Source: Mortierella alpina
Lineage: Eukaryota; Mortierellomycota; Mortierellomycetes; Mortierellales; Mortierellaceae
DNA: 64,000 nucleotides
NCBI GenBank assembly: GCA_029449245.1
Contig: JANATF010000002.1
Span: 1,798,001 to 1,862,000 of the forward strand
Direction: 5' to 3'
The stretch's first letter is position 1; each line of letters opens with the position of its first letter. The position numbers and the translations under genes are program-made. Below the pieces are notes generated by a model. The model did not search any database. It had not been told where the DNA came from and was given only the letters and a program-made list of their open reading frames with translations. Shown piece by piece: positions 1 through 13,320 of the stretch.

Positions 1-2265
1 TTGATCAAGCCTGAGCAGGTAAGGGAGCGAACCTTTAGTATTTATAGTTATTCTTCGCCGTGAGATCGGTATGGAAACGATCAGCTTCCGATTCTCAAAG
101 TGCTTCTTCCGCCGAGGGGCGAGGCTGGCCACGGTCATAACCTCGTTCGGCCTGTATGTTTTGTTTTGTTTTTATTCTGTTCATTAACTTTTTGATATGA
201 TAAAATGGAATGAGCCGCTGCTCTTGTGAGCCAGTGAATGCTGGACTTTACGCGCCGCATTTTTTTCCCCTTTTCCCTTCAATATAAATAGACGGGTCCT
301 GACGCGTAGCACAAAGAAGCAGGTGTGCCAGGGGTCGTCAGAGATAACTGGAAGTTGTATACATCCACCATTCACGACCCATTATGTGGCTGTCGACTGC
401 GGATCGCAGCCATACGGTGCAAATTATGAACTGTGAGCGGAATGGCATAATACTATACTGTACAATGATCCGTTACGTATGGTGGGACTGCATTCGATAT
501 TTTTTGCTGCAGGCGTTGTTCTCAGCCATCGACTCATCCTGCAGGTGGATTAGAAGGGATAAGGCCTTGGCGCACTGCGATACGAAATTGACGCGGCGGG
601 CTTGGTGAGTGCCCGATCGATACTCCGATGCCAATATATCCACGTCAAAACCACACGCCAGCCAAAGCTCGCATAATTGCTCGGGGCAAGGGTTCGGTCC
701 ATGCCCTCTGCCTTCGCCTCATCATTCGTACGCACAGCAAACGGTATAGCTGGCCATCCTTCTGTCGTTGTGCGAACGTTCTCCATGGATTTGTTTGTAT
801 GCCGCAAGGCTGGTCGTTTGTTGACAAGGGTATCCTGCCACTCTGGCTCTGGCCGCATGAGCCATCTAGCGCTCGCGGAAGGTATATCCGACAGCGCTCT
901 GTGGACTCAATAGCCGCTCAAGCTTTATATTACAATATATCTCCGCCGATCGAGCGGAATGTGTTAGAGTAACGGTCCTTGAGAAAATTTTGGGGGGGGG
1001 ATGCTTTGACGAATTTTTGCAATGTGCGCACGCCACTGGCTTAGGCTTCAAAGTTACAGTTCTTTCCCACTGCATTGTACTCTCTTCACGAACATTGGTG
1101 CACGGCGCAGCAAAACAAAAAACATAACAGGCTTGATGAATCGCTGCTGTTGTGCGCTAGTGGCACAAATCGATTTTGCACAAAGCGAGTGCCAACGGTC
1201 GACCGCCTCCCTGCTTCCTGCACATGCACAGTCACCATTCGCCTTGGGTTTGGCCTACTATCCAATGCTTGGGCTCATGGTATATTGACACGCAACTGTT
1301 TGTCTGTCCGTGATGTTGGCGCAACAACATCGCATCCATAACAAAACTGGGCAGCACTACTAGCGCGCGCGCTTGCTCGCCGACGGCCCTTACATTTGAT
1401 TGTGCTACATGGCTGCACAGCCCATAGACGCCGTCAAAGGACTAACGATTGAGTGGCTCGAGTGACAGGCATTTCTGTCGAATGAATCAATTTACAACAA
1501 AGTCCACAATTCTCATATTGGCTACCATCCTCAACGACCATGCCACGGTATCCTTGACATTGATGACGGCGGCGCTGGCGCTGTCTCCGCTGCGTGTTTG
1601 ACTCTGGCTCGCATAACTGAGATCATGTCCTGAGATAGTGCGTTAAGGATAGCAAATTTCCTCGTCTCTGGCAGTCCAAATCGACCCCTCATCTATGCAT
1701 CGGCTAATGCATCCGTGAAATGTCGAGAGCTCGTTTGATGAAATTGTTGCTATAAAGTCCTGTAAGCAACGCGACTTGGCCAATTAAACAATAGTAGGTG
1801 AGGTAGACAACTGGAGCCAAGAACGAATGAAGACAAGAATGTACCTGAGGGTTCAGAGCTAGTCAACGCTTATGCCAATCAATTTGCTTTTTTAAAGAAT
1901 ATCAACGAACGAACAGGCAGTTCAAGGCAACGCGCCCACCGCCACGGCTTTTCATTCGCGCATGCAGATTTTCTGATGGTGCGTGCGGTCTGCCTCAAAA
2001 ACCTTAACTGCCCTGGTGATATTGACTTGATCCACTGTTTCCTCTCATCATTCTTCACTTCTATCAACCATCTTCAATCTTCATAGCCTCGTCTTTTGCT
2101 CCTGTGCCCCTTCCCCACTCTTGTCTTTTAATTCTTAGCAGGGACTTTTTGACCTCGTTTGTTAACCCTCATCAGGGACATTTTTGGCACGCGCACATCC
2201 ATGCAAAACTGCATATCGATAAGGACAATAAATAGCATGTTTGATTCAAAGTACAGGCGTACCAA
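1..2265. other. Intergenic, no supportable gene
   Basis: Open frames here are short (under 120 codons), overlap each other in several frames and show no domain or splice pattern I recognise. There is a short G tract near 991-999. The right end lies just downstream of the fucosyltransferase stop codon, so some of it is probably that gene's 3' flank. Nothing else is supported. Confidence 0.6.
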
Positions 2266-3732
2266 CTAGACATAATGAACTTTCTCCATCATGATGCACT
2301 CAGACCTCCTTTCAAGTGGCATGCACCCTTTGCAGAACTTGCTAGGATCCTTCTTGACAATCTCCTTCCACTTGTAAAACGGTGCTCGATCGACCGTCTT
2401 GACATATTTGACCAACTCGTCATAATCCTTGAAGTCCGCTACGTTGATAAAACTTCCCTCTGGCACATATTTCGCGATATCGGGTGCGCCCATGTAGATG
2501 GGGATGGCACCAACCGCAAACGCATCGTAGATCTTTTCCGAAATGTACCCCATGCAGTTTGAGTTCTCGGCTGCGAGGATGAAGGGATATCCTGCCAAGG
2601 CCTCATGTTTGACAGCCACCCAAGATTTGCCAGGCTCGTTGATTTCATCAGGGATATCGATGTTGTTTCGGCAAGATCCGTACGAGTGTGCATTAAGGCC
2701 ACTGATCATGGCATCGATAAGTGCGTTCCGGTTGTTTCTGGCTGCACAGTTTCTGACCATTAGCCCCACGCTGTGTTCCGGTGTCTTGTCTAGTGGGTAT
2801 CCGATTTTGATGTCTGCGTAAGAAAGTGCGATAGTGGGTGTCATCTCAATAAAAGGGAGTGGGACGTCCACCATCGACGCCGGAGCTCCAATGGTGAGAT
2901 CGAATTGCTGGAGGTATGCTGGCAAGGCTGCAAAGGGATAATACGCGACGGATTCTCCTTGGAACTGGAAGACCCATTTCTGATGCGCTATCCTTGGTGG
3001 CATCAATTGGGTGTCATAGTAGGGCGGGTCACTGGTGCCATCGAAGTAGGGGAAGCTTATATGGACAAGATCGGCCTCCTCAAACCGCGTGTAGTTGGAG
3101 GTGACAACATAATTCAGATTCCCGTTTGTTGTGGTATTGCATGAGCCGTGTTTATCATCATAAGTCTTGAACGACATCCTCCAGAAAATGCACGGCGCAT
3201 ATCCATTCTCCCATGGCTCAGAGTGGCCGGTGCGCCTTTCCCGGTAATGATTAAAGAATGGCTGCAGCGACAGCGGGATCGGGCACAGTGTTTTGGATTC
3301 CTTTTTCCAGTCAACGAACATATCCCAAATAACCTGTCGCCAGTAAAAGATCACGATCGGTTGGTCTTTTGGTTTTGAAACCAGCAGCCCACGAGGATTG
3401 CGCGGCGCGGGCAGCTTGTTGCAAAAGTCCTTGATGTAGAATGGCGCTGTAGATGCAGCCTCATCTTGGTTCCTATGCAGATAGGTGACTGGCTCTGGCT
3501 CTGGTGCCGGTGGTGTCTCTGGTGTCTCTGGAGTCGTTGGTGGCGCGGGGTTAGATAGTGGTGCTGGCTTTGGTGGTATGGGTCCTGCCACTTGGTTGGT
3601 CTGACGAGCAAGGTCCACGACCTCAAGCCGAAGCAGCATGATCGTAACAACGACGGCCACAACCAAGCCGCCCACCACACGCTTGCTCAGAATCTTTGAG
3701 AGCGACGAGGCCGGGTCCCGGTGACAGATCAT
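2266..3732 (-). CDS. GT10 family alpha-fucosyltransferase
   Basis: Predicted type II Golgi enzyme of 488 residues that transfers fucose from GDP-fucose onto glycans. A short basic cytosolic tail is followed by one membrane anchor (about 18-34) and a Pro/Glu-rich stem (about 45-90), then the catalytic domain. The GT10 donor-binding block lies at about 382-435: FILAAENSNC, then YISEKIYDAF, AVGAIPIYMG and VPEGSFINVADF, which is the family hallmark. I chose the ATG at 3732 because it places the anchor at the N-terminus; the frame stays open upstream to 3903 but without an anchor-like start. The acceptor and exact linkage cannot be read from sequence. The gene is divergent from GDP-mannose 4,6-dehydratase, which makes the precursor of its donor sugar. 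No intron is needed. The family call is secure; the linkage is unknown. Confidence 0.9.
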   Translation of the reverse strand: MICHRDPASSLSKILSKRVVGGLVVAVVVTIMLLRLEVVDLARQTNQVAGPIPPKPAPLSNPAPPTTPETPETPPAPEPEPVTYLHRNQDEAASTAPFYIKDFCNKLPAPRNPRGLLVSKPKDQPIVIFYWRQVIWDMFVDWKKESKTLCPIPLSLQPFFNHYRERRTGHSEPWENGYAPCIFWRMSFKTYDDKHGSCNTTTNGNLNYVVTSNYTRFEEADLVHISFPYFDGTSDPPYYDTQLMPPRIAHQKWVFQFQGESVAYYPFAALPAYLQQFDLTIGAPASMVDVPLPFIEMTPTIALSYADIKIGYPLDKTPEHSVGLMVRNCAARNNRNALIDAMISGLNAHSYGSCRNNIDIPDEINEPGKSWVAVKHEALAGYPFILAAENSNCMGYISEKIYDAFAVGAIPIYMGAPDIAKYVPEGSFINVADFKDYDELVKYVKTVDRAPFYKWKEIVKKDPSKFCKGCMPLERRSECIMMEKVHYV

Positions 3733-4796
3733 GCTGCAGACGTGCGTTCTAAGAGGGAGACGTGGGCGAGTTAGTAGCGATAACAGCGGGTGGTGAGCGT
3801 GTGCATTCCATGAATGAGGACTCCTGCACAACGACATTGCGACATGAGTCATACGTCTGAATAGAAGGGATGCCGTTGCTTGCCCAATGCGTGGAGAGAC
3901 CAACGGAATATGTGTGATGCAGAAAGCGAATGAGGAGAGGGTAAAGGAGGGTGAGGGGCAGAGCGTATGAAGGGATACGTCGACACCTCAAACTTTGCAC
4001 TGCCAGCCAATCAACTACGCTTGTGGAACTTTCTGCTAATACAATACAGCCCACTCGAGTGCTTTTTTTAGCAGGAAGATATTTAAAGGACGGGCGCTAC
4101 ACCAGGGGGTCTTTAGCGCAGAGGCATAGTTCTTGGGTAGAGGTTGCCTGCGTTGCCTGCGTTGCTTGCGTTGTTCGATCTCTCTTTTAGCTGAAGAAGG
4201 TCGCGAAGAGTGTCGTTCACTGCACATTCTGCAGTGTTCTGAAGCATCACGTAGACAGCGATGGCAGCTATCACCAGCATATCGCATGTACTCACCATCG
4301 ATTAGCTAACGCATCCCTCGACGTGTCTTGTCTGCCGCTCCAGAGGTCCTCAAGAAACATCTCGGCGGTGTAAATAGCAAATAACACGCCCTCTTTGTGC
4401 AGGCTATGGTGCTGCTGAGACGCCGCGTCGGCGCGTCGGCGCGTCGGCCCGTTCAACGCTGTCTTTCGCATGACTTCAGCCTGCAATGGAGGGACCAGAC
4501 TTCCAGTCAGGGAACAGGGCTGAGTTGATATTGACCAGCTCCTTGCCATTATCAATGCCAGTGCCTAGAACAGGGCAAGCGTGCATATCGATTTTCCAAG
4601 AAGACTACGCGAGCGAGAGGCAGGCCGCGGTGGCTTGTCCAGACGGGGTCCTGGTCCTGCGGCCTATTTTCGGCCTGCTGCTCGAACGTTGTCTGTACGT
4701 GCGTGCGAGCACCCCTGCCCTTGTGTATATATAAGACAAAGATCCCGTCATTCCTGCTCCATCATCCCTCTCTTCCCTTATCCTCATCACCAAGCC
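3733..4796. promoter_or_regulatory. Divergent intergenic region between fucosyltransferase and GMD
   Basis: About 1.06 kb separates two divergent genes of the same sugar pathway, so it may be a shared control region. It contains a short run of 9-base repeats (about 4145-4170, TTGCCTGCG units) and a doubled GGCGCGTC-type stretch near 4433-4447. A 61-codon minus-strand frame (4298-4113) begins with a hydrophobic stretch but has no other support. Shared regulation is inferred from layout only. Confidence 0.5.
4726..4735 (+). promoter_or_regulatory. TATA box of GMD
   Basis: TATATATAAG lies about 62 bases before the GMD start codon and is followed by a short CT-rich leader. Position and sequence fit a core promoter. 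There is no experimental support. Confidence 0.55.
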
Positions 4797-6382
<1,586 letters not shown>

Positions 6383-6560
6383 GCACAGAGAGAACTGTGC
6401 GCTGACAATAGAAAATATGTATTTATAAAACTTTTTTTTTTACTCAAGTCCACTCTCTCCTTCCCCACCATGATCATCATCATCATCGTCCAAACCGCGT
6501 TGTTCTCAATACATAGCACTTCATTGGTGGTTTACTAAGTTATCTTTTCTAGTCCTTCTT

Positions 6561-6944
6561 TCACAGGAACTTGTGCCTCCACGAGACATAGACATTCTCG
6601 TCATCGATGAAGCACTGCTTGGGGATCTCACCCTTAGGACCTCGCAGGTGCTCCCACGCAGGATGAGTGACCGTGTTGAAGAGCCAAGAGATAGCCTTGT
6701 GACAGTCCTGACGGATCGCCTTCTTGCCCGACTTGGGCACGCACTCAATGTACATCACATCTCCAAAGGCTGGGAGGACCGACCTGAGTCTATCCTTGCC
6801 GGTCCAAATGTTCTTGATCATGGCCACATCTCGGGTGGCCGCATCCAGAGTGATGGCGGGACTACTAGGACAACCAAACTCAAAGGCAGAAGCGGAGCTG
6901 GCCACCAACATCATGGCGAGGGCGGTAACCGAGGCGAACTTCAT
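6561..6944 (-). CDS. Small secreted four-cysteine protein
   Basis: A 127-residue protein of unknown function in one exon. Residues 1-20 form a clear signal peptide (basic start, ALAMMLVASS core, SASA before the cleavage point). The mature part has four cysteines (25, 68, 81, 111), compatible with two disulfides, and no membrane segment. The start is a true ATG at 6944, preceded on its strand by a homopolymer-rich leader (6951-6970). It converges on GMD with under 200 bases between the stops, and is flanked on the other side by the GT31-like gene. It could be a cell-wall or effector-type protein, but no family was recognised. Confidence 0.7.
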   Translation of the reverse strand: MKFASVTALAMMLVASSASAFEFGCPSSPAITLDAATRDVAMIKNIWTGKDRLRSVLPAFGDVMYIECVPKSGKKAIRQDCHKAISWLFNTVTHPAWEHLRGPKGEIPKQCFIDDENVYVSWRHKFL

Positions 6945-7555
6945 TTCTGTTTTTTTTTTGTTTTTTTTTTGTTGGTTGAAGAAGTTTGTAAGGAGTGGAA
7001 AAGGTGTAGTGAAGGGGACTTGATGATCATGGGCAATCCCTTTTATACCATTTTCCTTATCAGATTGAATTTTCTAGGTCGACCTTCGTTACAAGACGTT
7101 TGTGCAGGCAGGCAGGCAGGCAGGCGGAACTGCATGCCGGCTCACGGTGTTTGTTTTTGGGAGAGTGCGCCCTTCTCACGAGTAGCGTGCGCCCGTTCTT
7201 GAACACCAGCTGGAATGCAACAGCCCAGCTTTTGTCCTTTGACATTCGCCCGCCCTTGATTGGAAGGTTCGCATAAACGGCATCCGATCTTTCAATCCGT
7301 TCTGAACCGGGCCCATATGCATATGAAAGGTAGCGTGGGTATAAAGAAGTCATCGAGCATATTGCAGCAAAAGCCAAAGGCTAAGGTGCGGAGTATGATT
7401 ATGGGCAGGGCGCGGTGGAGGTGGAGGTGGACTGAGAGTTGAGGGGTGCTGGCTAACGGGTTTCGACTTTCGAGAAGTGATACTCTACTGTACACCGTCG
7501 GTTTATCTGTTTGATTTGTCAAGTGGGAGGGAGGGATATGAATGCTGCTCTAACA
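6945..7555. other. Intergenic spacer between small secreted protein and GT31-like gene
   Basis: Upstream of the small secreted protein and downstream of the GT31-like gene. It holds T tracts (6951-6970) and a short CAGG repeat near 7106-7123. No gene seen. Confidence 0.6.
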
Positions 7556-8341
7556 CTATGGTACCGGTGCATTGAGAATGCAAAACTTGTTAAGGCTGCT
7601 GAACTTCTTGTGCCAGATCAAGTTGTAACGGTTGGTATCGACCAAGTCATGTTTACAAAACTTGGAGATGACCCATCCCACCGCCAAATCCTCCGCATTG
7701 GATCCTAGGTGATAAAAGTCGTACTCGTGCTCCAGCAGGCACCGTACCACATCCTGGCCCATTGTATAGTAAGGCCCTTGTGCATAATAGATAGGAAAGC
7801 CCAAATCCCCGGTATTGGTCACAAAGTTGCCCAGATAGGTCTCTGAATGGATGCGGTGAACATCTCGAAGGGTTCGAATGTCGACCAAGGCGTCGTCGTC
7901 CAGTTTGGAGATACTGTTCCATCCTTTAAACGTCTTGTTCAGCAAGGTCACCGTCTTGAAGACCTTCTCGTGCAGTGTCTCATAGACAAACTGTCCTTCC
8001 AGCACCAGACAACGCTCAAGTCCATCGCACTGTTCAGGTCGCTCGGCAATGAGGACCAGATCATCCCAGATCTTTTGCGTTCTATAGAAAGCTAGATTGG
8101 TTCGTTCCATGAAGAACATGTAGACCAAGTCGGGGCTGACTCCCAGCGAGGCAAGGTCGATGCGAGGGTCGGCTGAATCAGTGTTATTGATTCGAGGGAC
8201 ATCTGGGTCGGATGAGATGACACATTTGAGCCTTGGCGAATACGAGTGGCGGTACGGGCGGGTGTGGTGGTAGAACAGGGTGAAGCATATTACGACTAAG
8301 GCCAAGCCAGGCAAGAGCAGTTTGTGCCGAGGCGTGCGCAT
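7556..8341 (-). CDS. GT31-like (beta-1,3-galactosyltransferase family) protein
   Basis: Predicted type II membrane glycosyltransferase of 261 residues. There is one anchor at about 8-24 (LLLPGLALVVICFTLF) and a lumenal domain with the GT31 signatures: metal-binding KLDDDALV (147-154), IYYAQGPYYTMG (about 185-196) and EDLAVGW (217-223). It is shorter than most GT31 enzymes (about 300-400) but keeps the catalytic motifs. I chose ATG 8341 since it puts the anchor first; the frame extends upstream to 8701 without a better start. The sugar transferred cannot be read; galactose from UDP-galactose is typical of the family. It sits in a group with the fucosyltransferase and GMD, which suggests a role in the same surface or secreted glycans. 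Confidence 0.75.
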   Translation of the reverse strand: MRTPRHKLLLPGLALVVICFTLFYHHTRPYRHSYSPRLKCVISSDPDVPRINNTDSADPRIDLASLGVSPDLVYMFFMERTNLAFYRTQKIWDDLVLIAERPEQCDGLERCLVLEGQFVYETLHEKVFKTVTLLNKTFKGWNSISKLDDDALVDIRTLRDVHRIHSETYLGNFVTNTGDLGFPIYYAQGPYYTMGQDVVRCLLEHEYDFYHLGSNAEDLAVGWVISKFCKHDLVDTNRYNLIWHKKFSSLNKFCILNAPVP

Positions 8342-8580
8342 GGGGTATTGGTGCAGTGTGTGAAGAGTTTGTGTTGTGGAGCCTGTCCACTTTAAGTGGA
8401 ATAAGGTGGAAAGCGAGGCGCTTTTATGTTTGCCTGAGAAGCTAAACCGAGCTGTATCGGTGCCTGAAACCACCACAGGCGTCCCGTAGCTAGCACAGAA
8501 CATTCCTATGAATATTAGCGAATCACCGTGCTCTTCATTTTTTTCAAGGGTATCGAAAACTGACCGACAACGTGTAGTCG

Positions 8581-10220
8581 TCACAATGCCCGGTCGTCCG
8601 CTACTGCAACTGCATTCGCCAAGGCGGGATCGATCTCTGGAGGGGGCGCAGGAATTAGCGACGTGATGAATATCCACAGCGCGCGCTCCACGTGGCGCCA
8701 CGAAGATAACCTTGGCGCTTGTTCGTCTTGAAACACGTTTCCTCCAATCCGGGCGGGCTCCTCATCTTGAACACGCTCCAGATGGTCATGTTCATCAGCC
8801 AAAGGTTGCGTTGACTCTTGCTGCTGAGACGTCAATGGACAGGTGGCCGGTTCCCTGGATTCGTCAGCCATCTGACCATGATACTCACTTTCCTTCAAAA
8901 CCATCCTCTGCTTGATATTAGCAGCCTGTGTGCTACTGGAGGGCGTTGCCGATAGTGAGGTTGAGCCGCCCGTGGCGTTCGGTGATGATGGTCCGTCATT
9001 ATTAGAACTTACAGATGCTGGCGGTTGATTGCCAGCATCTGCCGCTGGATCTCCTGGCCTCTCCTGCGGTAGGTGGACCACTCTGCGAACTATTCGTAAG
9101 CGACCTGTTTGATGACTAGACGAACAGCAAAAGCCGGCACCTGAGTTAAGAAAAAGTGTTGTTCAATGCCTTCCATCAAGGTTGTCCTCATTCTACTTAC
9201 AGAAAAATGATGAACGCAGCAACATGCAGGAGAACAATACGTTCGATGCTCCCGTTCTGACTAAACACATACACTCCAAAGGCCAGCTTCAGGAAGAGCC
9301 AGAGGGCCGCAGCTCTCCGTTGATCTCTTGGTGCACGATCCTGCTCCCGGTCATCGGCTGCTGGTGCCTCCAGATTGTGATCCTGCTGTTGGTGAATTGT
9401 ACGGTCTCCGCTGTTTGCCAGATGCTGCTGAGATAGAGCTCCAGGAGCGTGGAGAGGAGGACGAAGCGATTGCTGCTGAAGGTGTATAAGGGGTAAGTAG
9501 GATGAGGGGACCAGATAGGGCATCCCACTATATAAAATTGTATATACATTTGCGGCAAAGTGCAAGAATGAATTCTGGTCATCGAAGGCAATGCTGTAAT
9601 ACACACAAGACGCAAGGGTCACCGTTGCACAAGCACTCACTTTACAATAGCGTACTGGTAGGGAGCCATGGACGCTGCGATGGGATCTTGAGGATTATTC
9701 TTGGTCTTGCGAAAGCCAACCTCCGAATGTGATAAGGGACCTGGACCACAGTTTGTCCCTGAAGTGCTCGTTGCGTCCGCCGCTGCCGATTGGGAGGTTA
9801 CACTGGCCCCTGAACCTGTGCGGAAGCGGAGAGGCGCAGGTGAACAGGGCTCACTGTCTTGTGGGGCTCCTCTGTACTCTGAGTAGCTCGCGACTAGACG
9901 GATACTTCCCCAGTTGAACTAAAGACGTGCTATGAGCGTCTTGTCGGTCGCGTGGGATTTCTTGTCGTCACACACACACGCACAGGAAGTCTATGAATGA
10001 TGCGCAATACCTTTCCAGATAACTGCTCCAACGTATCAGTGTTGTCGAGGGTATGGCTGTTGTAGAGAAGCTCCATGCCAGCAGAGGCTGAGAGGGAGGG
10101 CTCTACTCGTTGACGAATCAGCTTCTTCAGGTGCAGCACCGTTGAATGCCGACTCACTGACACGGAGAGTAGATGGGGGGTGTGTTCGGATGAACTGATT
10201 TCCACGGTCAGAGTGTCCAT
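8581..10220 (-). CDS. HERPUD-like ubiquitin-domain ER membrane protein
   Basis: Four exons read on the minus strand (10220-10011, 9918-9641, 9593-9201, 9115-8581) give 471 residues. Residues 1-70 form a ubiquitin-like fold (LHLKKLIRQRV, ELLYNSHTLDNTDTLEQL). The central part is low-complexity. A hydrophobic hairpin at about 256-298 (LWLFLKLAFGVYVFSQNGS, then IVLLHVAAFIIFLHQTGRL) closely matches the membrane hairpin of HERP/HERPUD proteins. These anchor in the ER with both ends cytosolic and assist ER-associated degradation through the HRD1 ligase. All four exon joins keep frame, and the exon 3/4 join falls inside the conserved IIFL-HQTGRL block. The C-terminal half after the hairpin is less conserved. 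The ERAD role is from family knowledge. Confidence 0.85.
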
Positions 10221-13200
10221 GGCGAGAGCGTGAGAAGAGTGAATGGAGAGCAGGAAGAAAAGGAGGGTGGGTGCGTTAGAGAAGGAGGGAGAAGGAAGGA
10301 CGAAGGACGAGAGCGAGGACGAGCACGTCGATGCGCAGAGGGGTGGGGCATATGCGCCTTGGCACACGAGCCCTCTCGCCCTCAAAAACAGACCAGTGCT
10401 TAGTGCCCAATGCATCTTCGGTCGGGTGCTCCCTCCACAGACCCTTGCTCCCGCAACAGCCAAGGCCTCGCTGCATACAAGCTGGCCTCCCACACTTTCG
10501 GACTCGTGTGTCCTTTACTGGTCGTCCCTTCATGCATCGCGCCCTTGCTATCTGTCCGTGGTCACATCCGCCCCAAGAACCCTCTCGTCAATGATCATGT
10601 TGGAGAGGCAGTCATAAATGTTGTTTTCTTTTCGTACGCTATCAATCAAACATCAATGCATCTTTGCATCATGATCCTCTCTCCTTTTTCATTCCCCATG
10701 AGCTAAGGCTGCCTTCATCAAGCCGAGACAGTAAGACAAGCAGCCCATGCGATCCTATTGATGCCCTGCCACCCTCACTCTCACTGAGCCATGATGAACA
10801 AAAGCTAGTCCTTATCTAACCATGCTGCTGCTGACGCACAGCACCTGTGTTAGAGGTGAGGATCGCGTTACACTTGACCTGAGCTCCTCCCCCCTCATTA
10901 TTGTTTATTAATACCATGATGTTGGGCTGCCATGACCGTCTATTGTTGGAGGCCGTCGGTGCATCGTGCTCAATGGTTCCTAACTTTTTCTGTGTCTGTG
11001 CAGTATATTGTTCTTCTTCGCAAGATAGATTCAAGGAGCAAAGCATCGATGATCGCCCGTTACGTTTGGAGTGTGTGTGTGTGCATACGTAGGTCAGGAA
11101 CAATAAAGCATGCCATCGGAAAGAATCAAGCCCGGGCACTACTTTACTGTATGACGAAGAGCCTGCTGTTCCTGTGACCCCAGCCCTGGTGCCAGGACGG
11201 GCGGGCGACTCGCCAGGTTTTACGATATGCAGAGGACGGACCTGGCGGACGGCCGTCCAGCCAATGGCGTGGCCGGAGGCTGAGGGCCAGGGCCTGCGCA
11301 CTGGCTGATTCTGTGTCAGCCTGTCCACAACGATGGCAAATGGCCCTGAGGTGTTCTTTTTTTTTTCTTTTTTTTCTTTTTATTCTTTTGTCACTCGCTT
11401 CCCGCTCTGCACACTTCTTTGTTCCTTCCTTTGTTCGTTTCATTCCTCGTTCCAGACCGGACACCCTTCTGCACCCTTTTCTACACCCCCACATCTGTCA
11501 CCCTGCCGCAACGCTGCAGCTCGCTCTCCCTTGGCTTGTGCCTCTACTCGTTCCTCCCACATTCCTTACTCGTCCGCTCTCCCGCTCGCTCCTTTCCTCC
11601 GGAGCACTGAGGTGCCTTTCCTACTACAGAGAGAGCATACACACAACACCCCTTGCGGTTCTGTGCTACATCCTTTTATTTTTGTTTTCGTTTCTTTGCT
11701 CTCGCCTGCATTTTCTTACCCCTAGAACAAGAAAAGACTACAAAGTAGACTCCCGCGCTTTGCAGAGATCGCATTCTATCCCTGTGCTCTCAAAAAGCCT
11801 GATCGCTACGGTCAACTTCCTTTGGTACATACTCTCTGGTAAGTACGTGCTGGCCAGCCGAAGCACACGCCAAAAAAAACAACACCTCTTTGGCCAAAAC
11901 CAAAAAAACACCCAACACACACACACACAACAGGCAACCTTGTTATAATGCAGGCAGCACCTGTCATCCTGCACTTTTTCTGCTTTGTTCGCCTTTTTGC
12001 CCTATCCTCACAAGGTTTTGGGGTGGTAGACTGAACCCTCCATAATCCGGATGCAAGTTCCAACATACTGGCAATTATGAAGTTGGCGCTCTACCCAACC
12101 TTTTAATTTTTCGGCTCCTGCTTGGTTCATTACTCACCTCTATCTGCTATCGGGCATTTTCTCTCCTCTCCTCCACCCCTATGTTGCTTATGCTTACTCC
12201 TCGATTGCATTGAGAAAAACTCTCTCAGGTCTGTGGGATGAGTTGCCCTTTGTGCGTCCCCCTCTGTGCGTCCCCCTCGTTCTCTGTCTCTTGCAACCTG
12301 CTTCCTGCACCGTTTTATCATTCGCCACCCCTTTATCCCTTTTGCCCTTTTCTGCTTCTGCGTCGTCCGTCGAATTCATTTTTATCGCCAGTGCCTGATG
12401 GCTGATCGAAGTGAACACAACCATCAGACGAGATCAACGAGAAAAGGTGGAGTGTGGTGGAAATGCGACCTGGGCCAGGGCAGAGTAGAAGTAAAAATGG
12501 GCAGGCCAGCACCCCGAGAGAAGGCAGATTCAAGAAAAAAGGCAGGGCCGCACCTTTTTTGATCCGTTACCTCTGTGCAGTGCTCCTTTTCTCTGATCCC
12601 TGAATCTTGTTTCCTCTTGTGTCTTTCTGGACTTGGCTTTGGGCTTGGACCTTGCGTGGCAGGCATGGACAGACACTCTTTTTTTTCTTTCCAGCCTGTT
12701 TCATATTCAGGCACCAGTCCGAGGTGTGTTTTTAGAGTTCTCATGCACGTCTGTCTGCCAACGCGGGTACCCTTTACCCTTTCCTCCGTCCCCTTTCTCC
12801 TCGACCTCTTTGTCCATTGTCCTCCGTCCTTCGTCCTTTGTCTGCTCGCCCGCCGACTCGTGCGAGATTCCTCTATTTTTTTTTCCTGCTGTTGCCTCGC
12901 GCTCCGCACTCCTGAGCGCAACTCGCACGCTTTGCGCCAGCAGCGTCCTTTCTATTTATCTTGTATTTTTTGCATGTGCCCTGTCTCGCTCTTGGCTCTG
13001 TCCCTGTGCTTGGTACCTGTCTTGGATATATAAGTGCGACTGCACACTCATCACCGTTGTTCCCCTTTCGCTCTCTTTCTCGCTGTTCATTCCACGGACT
13101 TTTGATTGTTCCTTGTACTCCCCGCCTGCCCATTTTTTCCTTTTCCTCACTTCATACAACTGCCACTCTGCTCCTTTTGTATCTCTCTCAATCCGCCCTC

Positions 13201-13320
13201 ACTGTCTTCCTCTCCACACCTGAGCTTCAAAGCCGGCTGACTGACTGACCTTTGTTCACACCGTTTCGTCTCTCTCTCCCCATCTTCAGCCCTCCAACAA
13301 GACTTCACTCTCCTCTATCT
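10221..13320. other. Gene-free, pyrimidine-rich region upstream of the zinc-finger gene
   Basis: 3.1 kb without a supportable gene. From about 11340 to 13250 the plus strand is strongly C/T-rich with many T runs. This is typical of fungal leaders, so a long 5' UTR (possibly spliced) for the C2H2 gene at 13321 is plausible. Small open frames (for example 11313-11948 plus, 10816-11328 minus) show compositional bias only. A CA repeat occurs at about 11910-11930. Confidence 0.55.

Noticed and set aside
4113-4298. 61-codon minus-strand frame with a hydrophobic start
   Set aside because: Ends in a short DNA repeat, lies in the fucosyltransferase/GMD promoter and has no conservation cue.
8581-9115. 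Treating the Ser/Pro-rich minus-strand frame as a separate gene
   Set aside because: It joins in frame to the HERPUD-like hairpin exon, restoring IIFLHQTGRL, so it is that gene's last exon.
10816-11328. 170-codon minus-strand frame upstream of the transcription factor
   Set aside because: No motifs, no codon bias, no splice continuation.
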